From Rossellomorea aquimaris (GTDB lineage Bacteria > Bacillota > Bacilli > Bacillales > Bacillaceae_B), in contig NZ_CP141595.1 of assembly GCF_035590735.1 (NCBI RefSeq), forward strand, positions 2,575,001 to 2,639,000: a stretch of DNA of 64,000 nucleotides, read 5' to 3'. Position 1 is the stretch's first letter. Every line of letters begins with the position of its first letter. Below are positions 35,002-42,870 of the stretch, piece by piece. The notes under the pieces are model-generated. The model worked only from the letters and a program-made list of their open reading frames with translations, was not told the origin of the DNA and searched no databases. The position numbers were made by a program, and so were the translations under genes.

Positions 35002-35033
35002 ATTATACTAATAGCTTTCCTTCACAATGTCAA
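35002..35033 (-). promoter_or_regulatory. trp operon promoter
   Basis: On the minus strand TTGACA (35028-35033) is followed after 17 bp by TAGTAT and after 20 bp by TATAAT. The first spacing is canonical, so TAGTAT is the likelier -10. It lies immediately upstream of T-box 1. Confidence 0.6.
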
Positions 35034-35073
35034 CTATTTATATAAAATAATATTCTACTATGTATCAAAAGGT

Positions 35074-35931
35074 TCACACAATGGAAATCATCATTGAATC
35101 GCAAACGGGCTTATAGCCGATTTCCATATAAATCTTGTTGGAGGTGGGATTATCCAGGTCCGTATAAAGGGAACAAAAGGAGTGGTCCTTCAACAATAGA
35201 CGGCTCAGTTCTGCTACAACAGAAGATGCGTATCCTTTTTTTCTGTATTCTGAAGGGGTGTAAACAAAATTTACCGTAATTCCGTTTTCCGTGCTTCTTG
35301 CCCCCCGTGCCATGGAAACAGGCTTTCCGTCCACTTCCCAAACATACACATATTTTTCATTTTCAATCATGTCCCTTGACCGATTCAAAGCTTCTTCCTC
35401 AGTAAGAGGCAGTTCCCCGGTATCTTCTACAAAACCTATCAGCCATTGGGCAAGGAGCTCTTCATGTTCTTTATGCACAGCTATCATCTTCCCACCGCTT
35501 AACGGGATATCATTCACTTTACCCAGTTGGTATACACGCTGATTCATTTTCACATTGTATCTATCTCCCGTTAAATGACACCAAGCGTGTGTCAATTGAA
35601 GTGCGAGCTCCTTCTCTGCTATAAAGCCCGGGAAGTTGATACCCGTATTTTCACAAAACGAATGTAGCTCTTTGACTATCTCATGTACGCCTCCTTTCTC
35701 CACCTTAAGTGTACTGACAAGGTAATGAGGAGGCGTCATGATGAAAGATCCCATCACTGTCCCGACCTCATTTTCCAGTAAAAGAAGAATCGGATCTTTA
35801 TATTTGTCACACGTTTTCATCGTGTTCAACAAACCCAAAGGCAGGTTATTCGCCGCTTCATCCTCCATTAAAAGGGAATGGACCTTTTCGTGGAAGACTG
35901 TCGGGTCTTTATACTGTATCAGCTTATACAT
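35074..35931 (-). CDS. GNAT family N-acetyltransferase
   Basis: A 285-residue protein whose C-terminal half is a GNAT domain: VNFVYTPSEYRKKGYASSVV binds acetyl-CoA, and LYTDLDNPTSNKIYMEIGY is the final strand pair. The N-terminal half is the less conserved domain common in two-domain Bacillus GNATs. RBS GGGGTGAT precedes ATG. It lies upstream of the trp promoter on the same strand, without visible linkage to trp. Substrate unknown. Confidence 0.85.
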   Translation of the reverse strand: MYKLIQYKDPTVFHEKVHSLLMEDEAANNLPLGLLNTMKTCDKYKDPILLLLENEVGTVMGSFIMTPPHYLVSTLKVEKGGVHEIVKELHSFCENTGINFPGFIAEKELALQLTHAWCHLTGDRYNVKMNQRVYQLGKVNDIPLSGGKMIAVHKEHEELLAQWLIGFVEDTGELPLTEEEALNRSRDMIENEKYVYVWEVDGKPVSMARGARSTENGITVNFVYTPSEYRKKGYASSVVAELSRLLLKDHSFCSLYTDLDNPTSNKIYMEIGYKPVCDSMMISIV

Positions 35932-35979
35932 ATTATCACCCCATTCCCAGAATTCGACATAAGTAGTCGAGGTTCCTCC

Positions 35980-37476
35980 TTACTTCTGAAGTTTCCTGCC
36001 TGTAATGGAGTGATATACATGGTAAGCACTTACAGATACACCGATGGTCCCCGCACCTGGAAAGACTGAGTCACCGCATACCCATATATTTTTCAATGGG
36101 GTCCTGTGAGAGAGACTATTGAAGAGAGCATGGTCATTAGATTGAGGAAATCCACCGACTATGCCCCCGGGCCGCCCGGTAAATCGTTCCCAGGCTTTAG
36201 GTGCCCCAGGGTAAATGTCTACAATGCTATCTCTTATAGTTGGAATGACTGACTCTATGGAATTGATCATTTTCTCCTTAAGATTCTCCTTGTAAGAATC
36301 ATATCTTTCTTTGGTTTTCCATTTTTCTAATTTAGTATGTGTTGATACCGTTAAGGTACGGAATCCTTCCGGGGCACGCTTACGATCATTTGGATGGGAT
36401 AGCGATAAGAAGAGATGGTCTCCTTCTGTCATATTTCCATTTGGGCTTGCACAAATTTGGGAAAACAAAGGATAGGATTCCGGTAGTGATTCTTCTTTCA
36501 ATAACATGTATAGGGACATGGTGCCCCAAATAGCTTCATTCTCTTTTGCTTGTAGATAGTTATCAAGTCTTGGGGTATATTGTGGGGGAAAAAGATTTTT
36601 CAAGGATTGTACCGGAACGTTGCACACAACTTGATTTGCACGATATTCATTGCCTCTATGATCAAGGATTATCCATTCTTGACCAGAATGATCACGGTCG
36701 ATGCAAACCACCTTTCTCCCTAAAGTCGCTTTAACCCCAATGGATTCTGAAAATCCGACAAGACTATGGGCTATTTCGAATAAACCACCATCCAGATAAA
36801 ATGCTCCTTCATGATAAATATCCAAGCCCAGGCATCCCAACAATAATGAGCATTGATCGCTGGTCACCTGCATGCTATCGATCAGTTGTCCATCGATAAA
36901 ATGCTTAAAAGAAGAATGTTGGTGGATTCCGTGTTTTTCTAATAAATCGAGCAATGTTTTCTGAAAGGAAGGAATCAGTGTCAGAGATCTGGGGTGTAAA
37001 CTCACCGTTAGCTCCACCCAATCTTTTAGCGTTTTAGGAGGAAGAATCGGGAGCGCGACCATCAGCCTTCTAATTTCGCCGGCTATCTTGTACACTTCTT
37101 CATAAAAAGCGCTGAGCTTCGCTGAAATTTCGGGATATGCTTTCTTCAACTCATTCACATGTGTTTCCCTATTACGGTAGAATATCAGTGTTTTGCCAGG
37201 AAGATGAATGTCCATAACCTGATCAAGCATGAAAGACGCAGGGGGATCTATCCCTAAATAGTGAAAAATACGCTGATGGATCCCTCCTTTTTCAAAACCC
37301 ATTCCAAGAGTCGCCCCTACAGGAAATAAGGCTTTTCCTCTCTGGAATTTACCAGCGCATCCTCCCCATTCCCTGGAAGCCTCAAGAATCTGTACATTGT
37401 AATCAGCACTTCCAAGGAGTGAAGCTGCGGTCAGACCGCCGATTCCTCCACCTATTATGACAACAGAATTTTTCAA
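35980..37476 (-). CDS. FAD-dependent oxidoreductase, phytoene desaturase (CrtI)-like
   Basis: A 498-residue flavoprotein. The N-terminal dinucleotide fold is VVIIGGGIGGLTAASLLG, followed by EASREWGGCAGKF. The C-terminal FAD motif is IWVCGDSVFPGAGTIGVSVS. These match the carotenoid desaturase/isomerase superfamily (CrtI/CrtN/CrtISO). No other carotenoid gene is nearby, so the substrate may not be a carotenoid. The start is TTG 37476 behind GGGTGAAG. It follows panF by about 70 bp in the same direction, with no visible terminator in between. Confidence 0.82.
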   Translation of the reverse strand: MKNSVVIIGGGIGGLTAASLLGSADYNVQILEASREWGGCAGKFQRGKALFPVGATLGMGFEKGGIHQRIFHYLGIDPPASFMLDQVMDIHLPGKTLIFYRNRETHVNELKKAYPEISAKLSAFYEEVYKIAGEIRRLMVALPILPPKTLKDWVELTVSLHPRSLTLIPSFQKTLLDLLEKHGIHQHSSFKHFIDGQLIDSMQVTSDQCSLLLGCLGLDIYHEGAFYLDGGLFEIAHSLVGFSESIGVKATLGRKVVCIDRDHSGQEWIILDHRGNEYRANQVVCNVPVQSLKNLFPPQYTPRLDNYLQAKENEAIWGTMSLYMLLKEESLPESYPLFSQICASPNGNMTEGDHLFLSLSHPNDRKRAPEGFRTLTVSTHTKLEKWKTKERYDSYKENLKEKMINSIESVIPTIRDSIVDIYPGAPKAWERFTGRPGGIVGGFPQSNDHALFNSLSHRTPLKNIWVCGDSVFPGAGTIGVSVSAYHVYHSITGRKLQK

Positions 37477-37549
37477 GATACTTCACCCAATTCATTGATT
37501 CTTTTCTAAAATGTACCCTTTTCCCTTGATAAATACAAAAATGGATGGG

Positions 37550-38992
37550 TTAAACCCATCCATTCTGCCGATATTGTGCGTGAGTAAACAGGGAAACGAC
37601 CACATACATGAAAAACGAAATGACAATAGGGAAAATGACCGTGTGCATATCCAGATAATTAGGTGCGAAACTGTGAAATAAAATGTACGCTACCAGTCCT
37701 GAAACCATTGAAGCAATGGCACCATGGGCATTTCCTTTTTTCCAATATAGACCTAAAACAATCGGCCAAATAAAAACAGCTTCAAGACCACCAAATGAAA
37801 ATAAATTAAGCCAGATAATTAATTCAGGGGGACTCAACGCCATAAGAAAAACGAGAATTCCCGTTATACTCGTCACCCAAAAGCTAATCCTTTTGACTTG
37901 TTTTTCCTTTGCATCCTTATTGATGAAATTCATGTACACATCTTTCACAATAGCCGAGGATACAATCAATAATAATGAATCCACTGTCGACATGATTGCC
38001 GCCATCGGAGCAGCCAGGACAATCCCGGCAAGCCATGGCGGAAGAACTTCTAAAGCAAGAAGAGGCATGACTTTATCCGCCACTTCTATTCCCGGGACCA
38101 CAACCCTTGCAAGCACACCAATTAAGTGCATACCGAGCATTATGGACCCGACGACAATGGTTCCGATTATGAGTGCTCTGTGCAAGGATCTGGAATTCTT
38201 ATAGCTCATGGCTCTAACTGCCACCTGAGGCAATCCGACAACACCAACGCCCACTAAAATCCAGAAAGAAGAAATATAGCGTGCACTTAATTCTCCATCA
38301 TGACCATGAGGACTTAATAAGTTAGGATTTTCCGTTTTCAATCCCATCATGATGTTTTCCATGCCACCTCCGGCGATGATGGTGGCAATCAATAGTATAA
38401 TCGTTCCACCAAGCATTACCACCCCTTGAATCGCATCCGTGATGGCAACCGCACGAAAGCCTCCGATAATAACGTAAACAAGTACCGATACAGCAAACAG
38501 AAAAAGAGCACTCTCGTAGGATAAACCGGTTAATGATTCAATGAGCCTTGCTCCCCCTACCCATTGAGCAATCATTGCCGAGAATAAAAAGGTGATGATA
38601 CTAATGGCCGATAGAATGGTGATCTTATTGCTTCCATATCTGCCTTGTAGATAATCGATCAAAGTAACGGCCTTGTATTTACGGGCCATAATCGCGAACT
38701 TTTTCCCGAGTATAAGGAGAACAAAGTAACCTGTAACAACCTGTGACATGGCCAAAAGAACCCACGATAAACCATATGTATATGCTGCCCCCGGCCCTCC
38801 GATGAAACTACTGGCACTTCCATAGGTCGCAATCATGGTCATCGCCAAAATAAATCCGCCAAGCTGACGGCTTCCCAAGAAGTATTCCTGGACGAAGGAA
38901 TCTGCTCTACTCACATTTCTGGCCGTATAAATTCCCACAACAAATATCAAGATTAAAAAAGCGAATAAGGGAATCAATGCCATACTATTCAT
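37550..38992 (-). CDS. panF: Sodium/pantothenate symporter
   Basis: About 480 residues of a 13-helix sodium:solute symporter. The segments EYFLGSRQLGGFILAMTMIA, ASSFIGGPGAAYTYGLSWVL and IIWLNLFSFGGLEAVFIWP match E. coli PanF closely, so pantothenate uptake is the best call. ATG 38992 lies six bases behind GAGGAGG and overlaps the end of yhdT by 8 bp. The yhdT-panF pairing is the same as in enterobacteria and supports the identification. Confidence 0.9.
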   Translation of the reverse strand: MNSMALIPLFAFLILIFVVGIYTARNVSRADSFVQEYFLGSRQLGGFILAMTMIATYGSASSFIGGPGAAYTYGLSWVLLAMSQVVTGYFVLLILGKKFAIMARKYKAVTLIDYLQGRYGSNKITILSAISIITFLFSAMIAQWVGGARLIESLTGLSYESALFLFAVSVLVYVIIGGFRAVAITDAIQGVVMLGGTIILLIATIIAGGGMENIMMGLKTENPNLLSPHGHDGELSARYISSFWILVGVGVVGLPQVAVRAMSYKNSRSLHRALIIGTIVVGSIMLGMHLIGVLARVVVPGIEVADKVMPLLALEVLPPWLAGIVLAAPMAAIMSTVDSLLLIVSSAIVKDVYMNFINKDAKEKQVKRISFWVTSITGILVFLMALSPPELIIWLNLFSFGGLEAVFIWPIVLGLYWKKGNAHGAIASMVSGLVAYILFHSFAPNYLDMHTVIFPIVISFFMYVVVSLFTHAQYRQNGWV

Positions 38993-39260
38993 GATCATCC
39001 TCCTCATCGTCAAAAGGAATGTCAGTAAGCATGTACTTTACGACGATAATCACTAACAATACCATAAGAAAAAAGCCAATGATGCAGCTGTAAAAAAACC
39101 ACTCTGGCATCCCGAAGATCCAATCGTAATCTGAAACCGGTTGACCACCTAACCCGAATGCAAAACCATACCACCATAAGAAATTTATAAGAACAAGTGC
39201 TATTCCTATCAGAGCTTCGTGTCCAGCGACCCTGAACCGTTTATCTTCTTTATGATCCAC
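38985..39260 (-). CDS. yhdT: YhdT family membrane protein
   Basis: A 91-residue protein with two membrane segments (IGIALVLINFLWWYGFAFGL and FFYSCIIGFFLMVLLVIIVV) and an acidic tail (DDEEDDHE). It is the small DUF997/YhdT partner found upstream of panF in many bacteria and probably acts with the symporter. The start is GTG 39260 behind AGGAGGGG. Its end overlaps panF. Confidence 0.85.
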   Translation of the reverse strand: MDHKEDKRFRVAGHEALIGIALVLINFLWWYGFAFGLGGQPVSDYDWIFGMPEWFFYSCIIGFFLMVLLVIIVVKYMLTDIPFDDEEDDHE

Positions 39261-39329
39261 TTACCCTTACCCCTCCTTAAAATACACATTCTTTAACAAT
39301 TTACGACAAGAAGAAATGAAATGCAATAT

Positions 39330-39368
39330 AAAAAAACAGCCCCGAAGCATATGCTTGGGGCTGTCTTT
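39330..39368. terminator. Terminator of the candidate small RNA
   Basis: On the minus strand ACAGCCCC-AAGCAT and ATGCTT-CGGGGCTGT form one long stem followed by T7. The plus strand also ends in a T run, so it could act in both directions. Confidence 0.85.
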
Positions 39369-39455
39369 TTTATATTGAATAAAGGGGGTTTTTCATGAAT
39401 CATTCTCTCTATTGAAAGAGGGGGAAACTCTTTTGTTCAAATGAGAATGATTTTC
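39330..39455 (-). ncRNA. Candidate Fur-regulated small RNA (FsrA-like)
   Basis: A minus-strand promoter (TTGACA, 17 bp, TACAAT) predicts a transcript from about 39455. It has no usable reading frame and ends in a perfect terminator with T7 at about 39330. Folded by eye, its 5' end AATCATTCTC pairs with GAGAATGATT 35 nt downstream; inside that, AAAGAG and CTCTTT close a loop of TTTCCCC. A single-stranded ACCCCC follows, then the terminator ACAGCCCC...GGGGCTGT. C-rich accessible loops that can pair with AGGGGG-type ribosome binding sites, plus a Fur box at the start site, are the hallmarks of B. subtilis FsrA. Homology itself was not tested. Confidence 0.75.
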
Positions 39456-39456
39456 A
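39442..39456. promoter_or_regulatory. Fur box
   Basis: TGAGAATGATTTTCA matches the 7-1-7 Bacillus Fur consensus TGATAATNATTATCA at 13 of 14 defined positions or nearly so (two substitutions in the arms). It covers the predicted start of the minus-strand RNA, the ideal position for repression by Fe-Fur. Confidence 0.75.
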
Positions 39457-39461
39457 ATATC

Positions 39462-39490
39462 ATTGTAATCCCTCCAATAATAAATGTCAA
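39462..39490 (-). promoter_or_regulatory. SigmaA promoter of the small RNA
   Basis: On the minus strand TTGACA (39485-39490) and TACAAT (39462-39467) are 17 bp apart: a perfect -35 and a near-perfect -10. Confidence 0.8.
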
Positions 39491-39600
39491 CACAAAACTT
39501 TTATTTACAGAAGGAAATATTTGGTGTATCGGAATGTGAATTATGGTAAAATTCTAAATTGAGCTTATATTATAGAGATTGAGAATCGAGGGGGATATGC

Positions 39601-41151
39601 TTGAAAGAGAAATTCAAATCTTTTGGAATACCGTTAGTGTTAATCGTTCTACTTATAGGGGCACTATTTCTCCACCAGCTGTTACAAGTCAAACAACAAC
39701 CACAGCCTGATTGGAGTAGATCGATCCCATTAAACTACACTTCTGAAGAACGCCCTGTTATCTTTAATGGAGAAGAAGGACTCTTCTTGGCCAGTAACGG
39801 GAAAATCACAGGGTTTACTTTCGATGGAGCATTGGATTCAACCAGAGAAACAACGCTAGACACCAGCGTTACCCGTGGCCATCCTTTTTGGATAGACGGT
39901 ACGAAGGTCATTCAGATCAAGGATGACAAGTTAATCTCTACAGAGAGTAATGAAGTAACGACGATTGCTGAGGAAGCAACAGGGATCAGTACGGCAATGA
40001 ATTCTGTGTATTTCTGGAATGAAGAGAACCTTTTTTCTCTTAACCCTGCTGATTTATCAGTGAAAGAGGCTTTTAGCTTTTCTAATGAAATCCTGGACGT
40101 CTATATTGGAAATAGTGGCAGTGCCGTAGTCCAAGTCAGACAAGATGACGGTCATTCTCACCTGTACTACATGGATGATATGTTACAAGTAGTGAAAGAT
40201 CCATTTGCACTTGTAAACACAGCAACGAATCATCAAATTAATGGATTAACCTTTACCACAGAAAACAATCTATTGACTATACTTTATAATGAAGAGATGC
40301 GAGCACAGGGAACATTGTCATATAAGATTTTCAAGCTGCAAACACCGATAGATGAAATAGGATCTTCTATGTTGAAGCCCACAAAAATTGATTTTACGAA
40401 CAAAATGTCAGGGGGCAAACTTCAAAGTCCAAGAAACGCACAACTTCTTTCCATTAATGGAGAAAAATCCGTTCTCTTCACATCCGAAGGTCATCGGGTT
40501 GGGGATAATAATGCGATTAGTCTATATGTAGCACCTTTCAGTGACTCTAATCAATTAACAGCGGCTCCAGTCAGTACAACAAAACATTTTACATATTCTC
40601 CACTTCAGCTTACCAAGTATAGTATTGCCTGGTTGGATTATGATGGAGATACGTATGAATTATTTGGCGCTTCACAGGATGCACAAGTTATCGCCAATAG
40701 TACAGAATGGACGAAACGAAGTGTCAAAGAAGCCGTTAACAATTCCGTACTAATGATATTCAGCAGCTTAATCACGATTATGGTTTCATTTTATTGGGTA
40801 TTACCTTCCCTGTTTCTGTTAATTCTTCTTTATATTTTCAAACCCAATATATTTGAGAAAGAAGAGATCAACTGGGTTGAATATGTCTCTATCATTATGT
40901 TTTTAGTAATGCCGATAACCTTCATCACTAAATCGATGGGCGATTACTTCTACTTTGCTGCTCCCGATTACCTGATGTTTTCAGGGAGTGAGTATATAGT
41001 ATTACTCGTTATCAGCGCCATTACTTCGCTATTATGGAAATTCGGGAGAGATCCTGACTGGGGTACTTTTGGTGGAGTATTTTATTTCATGGGTATTTAT
41101 ATTCTTCTTTATGCCACTTCAATTGGACCGTATATTTTTAATTTATTTTAG
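39601..41151 (+). CDS. Large membrane-anchored protein with extracytoplasmic domain
   Basis: 516 residues from TTG 39601 behind GAGGGGGA; the nearby ATG is in another frame. One N-terminal membrane segment (FGIPLVLIVLLIGALFL) is followed by about 360 residues of extracytoplasmic sequence with repeated short beta strands (for example GLFLASNGKITGFTFDG and SVYFWNEENLFSLNPADL) suggestive of a beta-propeller. A C-terminal bundle of about five membrane helices follows. No family was recognised. It is monocistronic and ends in a bidirectional terminator. Confidence 0.65.
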   Translation: MKEKFKSFGIPLVLIVLLIGALFLHQLLQVKQQPQPDWSRSIPLNYTSEERPVIFNGEEGLFLASNGKITGFTFDGALDSTRETTLDTSVTRGHPFWIDGTKVIQIKDDKLISTESNEVTTIAEEATGISTAMNSVYFWNEENLFSLNPADLSVKEAFSFSNEILDVYIGNSGSAVVQVRQDDGHSHLYYMDDMLQVVKDPFALVNTATNHQINGLTFTTENNLLTILYNEEMRAQGTLSYKIFKLQTPIDEIGSSMLKPTKIDFTNKMSGGKLQSPRNAQLLSINGEKSVLFTSEGHRVGDNNAISLYVAPFSDSNQLTAAPVSTTKHFTYSPLQLTKYSIAWLDYDGDTYELFGASQDAQVIANSTEWTKRSVKEAVNNSVLMIFSSLITIMVSFYWVLPSLFLLILLYIFKPNIFEKEEINWVEYVSIIMFLVMPITFITKSMGDYFYFAAPDYLMFSGSEYIVLLVISAITSLLWKFGRDPDWGTFGGVFYFMGIYILLYATSIGPYIFNLF

Positions 41152-41160
41152 AGGTTATGG

Positions 41161-41200
41161 AATAAAGCGCCCAGAAGAATTTCTGGGCGCTTTATTCCAT
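41161..41200. terminator. Bidirectional terminator
   Basis: AATAAAGCGCCCAGAA pairs with TTTCTGGGCGCTTTATT around a 3-nt loop, between the convergent membrane protein and PAP2 genes. Confidence 0.9.
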
Positions 41201-41869
41201 TTAATTCTCTCTTTCTTTCCAATGTTTTCGTTTATGGAAGTAAGCATAAATGACGATACAAAGCGTCAACCATGCACCTCCCGCAGTGAACCCTCCAAGA
41301 ATATCACTTGGATAATGCACTCCTAAATACACTCTGCTAAGACCAATCAGTAGCACGAGAAAGCTGATCGCAATGACACTTGCCCACTTATACCGTTTAT
41401 GATCTAATGCTCGAAACAATATGAATGCAAGGGTCCCGTAGAAAATAAAGGAACTCATGGAATGACCACTGGGAAAACTATAACCGCCTTGCTCGATCAG
41501 TGCTTCAATATCAGGTCTTTCACGTTTGAAAATCCATTTTAGCAGTCCGTTAAACCCTGCCCCTGTTGTGATCGTAATCGCTACAAAAAGAGCCAGTGGA
41601 TATTTTTTTAAAAACAGTAAGATGACAACCACACTGAAGGCAATGATAGTGATTCCTTTTATTCCACCTAAGAAAGTGATGAAAGTCATAAAGGTCGTTA
41701 ACTTCGGTGAGATAAATCCTCTTACAATCTCAAAGACACCATTGTCAAATTGTGCGATTTCATTTTCTTTCCACTCTTCGACAATCGTAACGAATCCCCA
41801 TGTAAATGCAATCAGACAAATGACTGATAGTGCAACAAATACTCCTTGTTTTATATGTTTCTCCTCCAA
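41201..41869 (-). CDS. PAP2 family phosphatase
   Basis: A 222-residue membrane phosphatase with six helices and all three PAP2 motifs: KWIFKRERP, SFPSGHSMS and SRVYLGVHYPSDILGG. Such enzymes dephosphorylate lipid phosphates or diphosphates at the outer membrane face; Bacillus members include undecaprenyl diphosphate and phosphatidylglycerophosphate phosphatases. The exact lipid is not determined. The start is TTG 41869 behind GAGAGGGA. It lies 33 bp downstream of ku. Confidence 0.9.
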   Translation of the reverse strand: MEEKHIKQGVFVALSVICLIAFTWGFVTIVEEWKENEIAQFDNGVFEIVRGFISPKLTTFMTFITFLGGIKGITIIAFSVVVILLFLKKYPLALFVAITITTGAGFNGLLKWIFKRERPDIEALIEQGGYSFPSGHSMSSFIFYGTLAFILFRALDHKRYKWASVIAISFLVLLIGLSRVYLGVHYPSDILGGFTAGGAWLTLCIVIYAYFHKRKHWKEREN

Positions 41870-41902
41870 AACTTGTCCCTCTCTTTACTCACGACTTATG
41901 TT

Positions 41903-42733
41903 TTATTGAGCTTTTTTCTTTGAAGTCGTTTTCTTTTTCGTTTGCTTTTTCGTCTTTTTCGGTTTGGATGAATCAATGGAGGCTTGAAGTGCCGCCATTA
42001 AATCTGTCACATTTTCTCTTGGCTCTTTTTCTTTCGTTGTGACTACCTTTTCGCCGGTTTGCTTTGATTCAATCAACTGACTCAAGCGTTCACGATACTG
42101 ATCTTTATAGTTCTCCGGTTGAAATTCAGTTGTGAGCTGATCTATCAACATCGTTGCTGTTTCCAGCTCTTTGTCCGTTATTTCATCTCCTTCTGGAACA
42201 TTCGGTACATCACCCGTACCCCTTACTTCATCCGGATAATGAATGGTTTCCATTACCAGTGTATTTTCATATACCCTAACGATGGAGAGTTGTTCTTTCG
42301 ACCTCATCGTGATTTTTGCGATACCTACTTTTCCTGATTCCTGAAGAGCTTTTCGCAATAATGAATATGCTTTTTTCCCTCCATCATTAGGAGAAACGAA
42401 ATAACTCCGATCAAAGAATATCGGGTCGATTTCCTCCATTTTGATAAAGTCCACTATTTCCACTGCTTTATCCCCGTTCGCTTCCTTCAATTCCTTCAAT
42501 TCCTCTTCTTCAAGAACGACATATGTCCCTTTCGTCACTTCGTAGCCTTTAACGATGTCGTCATGCCCGATTTCTTTTTCACAAGCTGGGCATACTTTTT
42601 CATATTTAATCGGTGTATGACATTCTTTATGAAGTGAACGAAGCTTAATATCACGATCTTCTGTAGCAGAATGAAGTTTAATGGGGATGTTAACCAGTCC
42701 AAAACTAATTGAGCCTTTCCAAATCGTATGCAT
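41903..42733 (-). CDS. ku: Non-homologous end joining protein Ku
   Basis: A 276-residue bacterial Ku, which forms a ring on broken DNA ends and recruits LigD. The start MHTIWKGSISFGLVNIPIKL and the following ECHTPIKYEKVCPACEKEI are diagnostic. The C-terminus is a long Lys-rich tail (KKTKKQTKKKTTSKKKAQ), thought to contact DNA and LigD. It is divergent from ligD, with about 137 bp between starts. In spore formers this pair protects dormant and germinating spores. Confidence 0.95.
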   Translation of the reverse strand: MHTIWKGSISFGLVNIPIKLHSATEDRDIKLRSLHKECHTPIKYEKVCPACEKEIGHDDIVKGYEVTKGTYVVLEEEELKELKEANGDKAVEIVDFIKMEEIDPIFFDRSYFVSPNDGGKKAYSLLRKALQESGKVGIAKITMRSKEQLSIVRVYENTLVMETIHYPDEVRGTGDVPNVPEGDEITDKELETATMLIDQLTTEFQPENYKDQYRERLSQLIESKQTGEKVVTTKEKEPRENVTDLMAALQASIDSSKPKKTKKQTKKKTTSKKKAQ

Positions 42734-42870
42734 ATATCAATACCCTCCTTCACATAAACTAATCCCTTATCGTTATCATTTAGTTGTCCGATACTCTTCA
42801 TTCCCTTAAACATCTGGAAATAAATAAACTCTCATTGGTCACACTAATACTAAAAATCAGGTGAATAGAT

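Noticed and set aside
39437..39463. Eight-codon peptide MILKIILI in the Fur-box region (minus strand)
   Set aside because: Its ATG is upstream of the predicted transcription start of the small RNA and overlaps the -10 box, so it would not be on the transcript.
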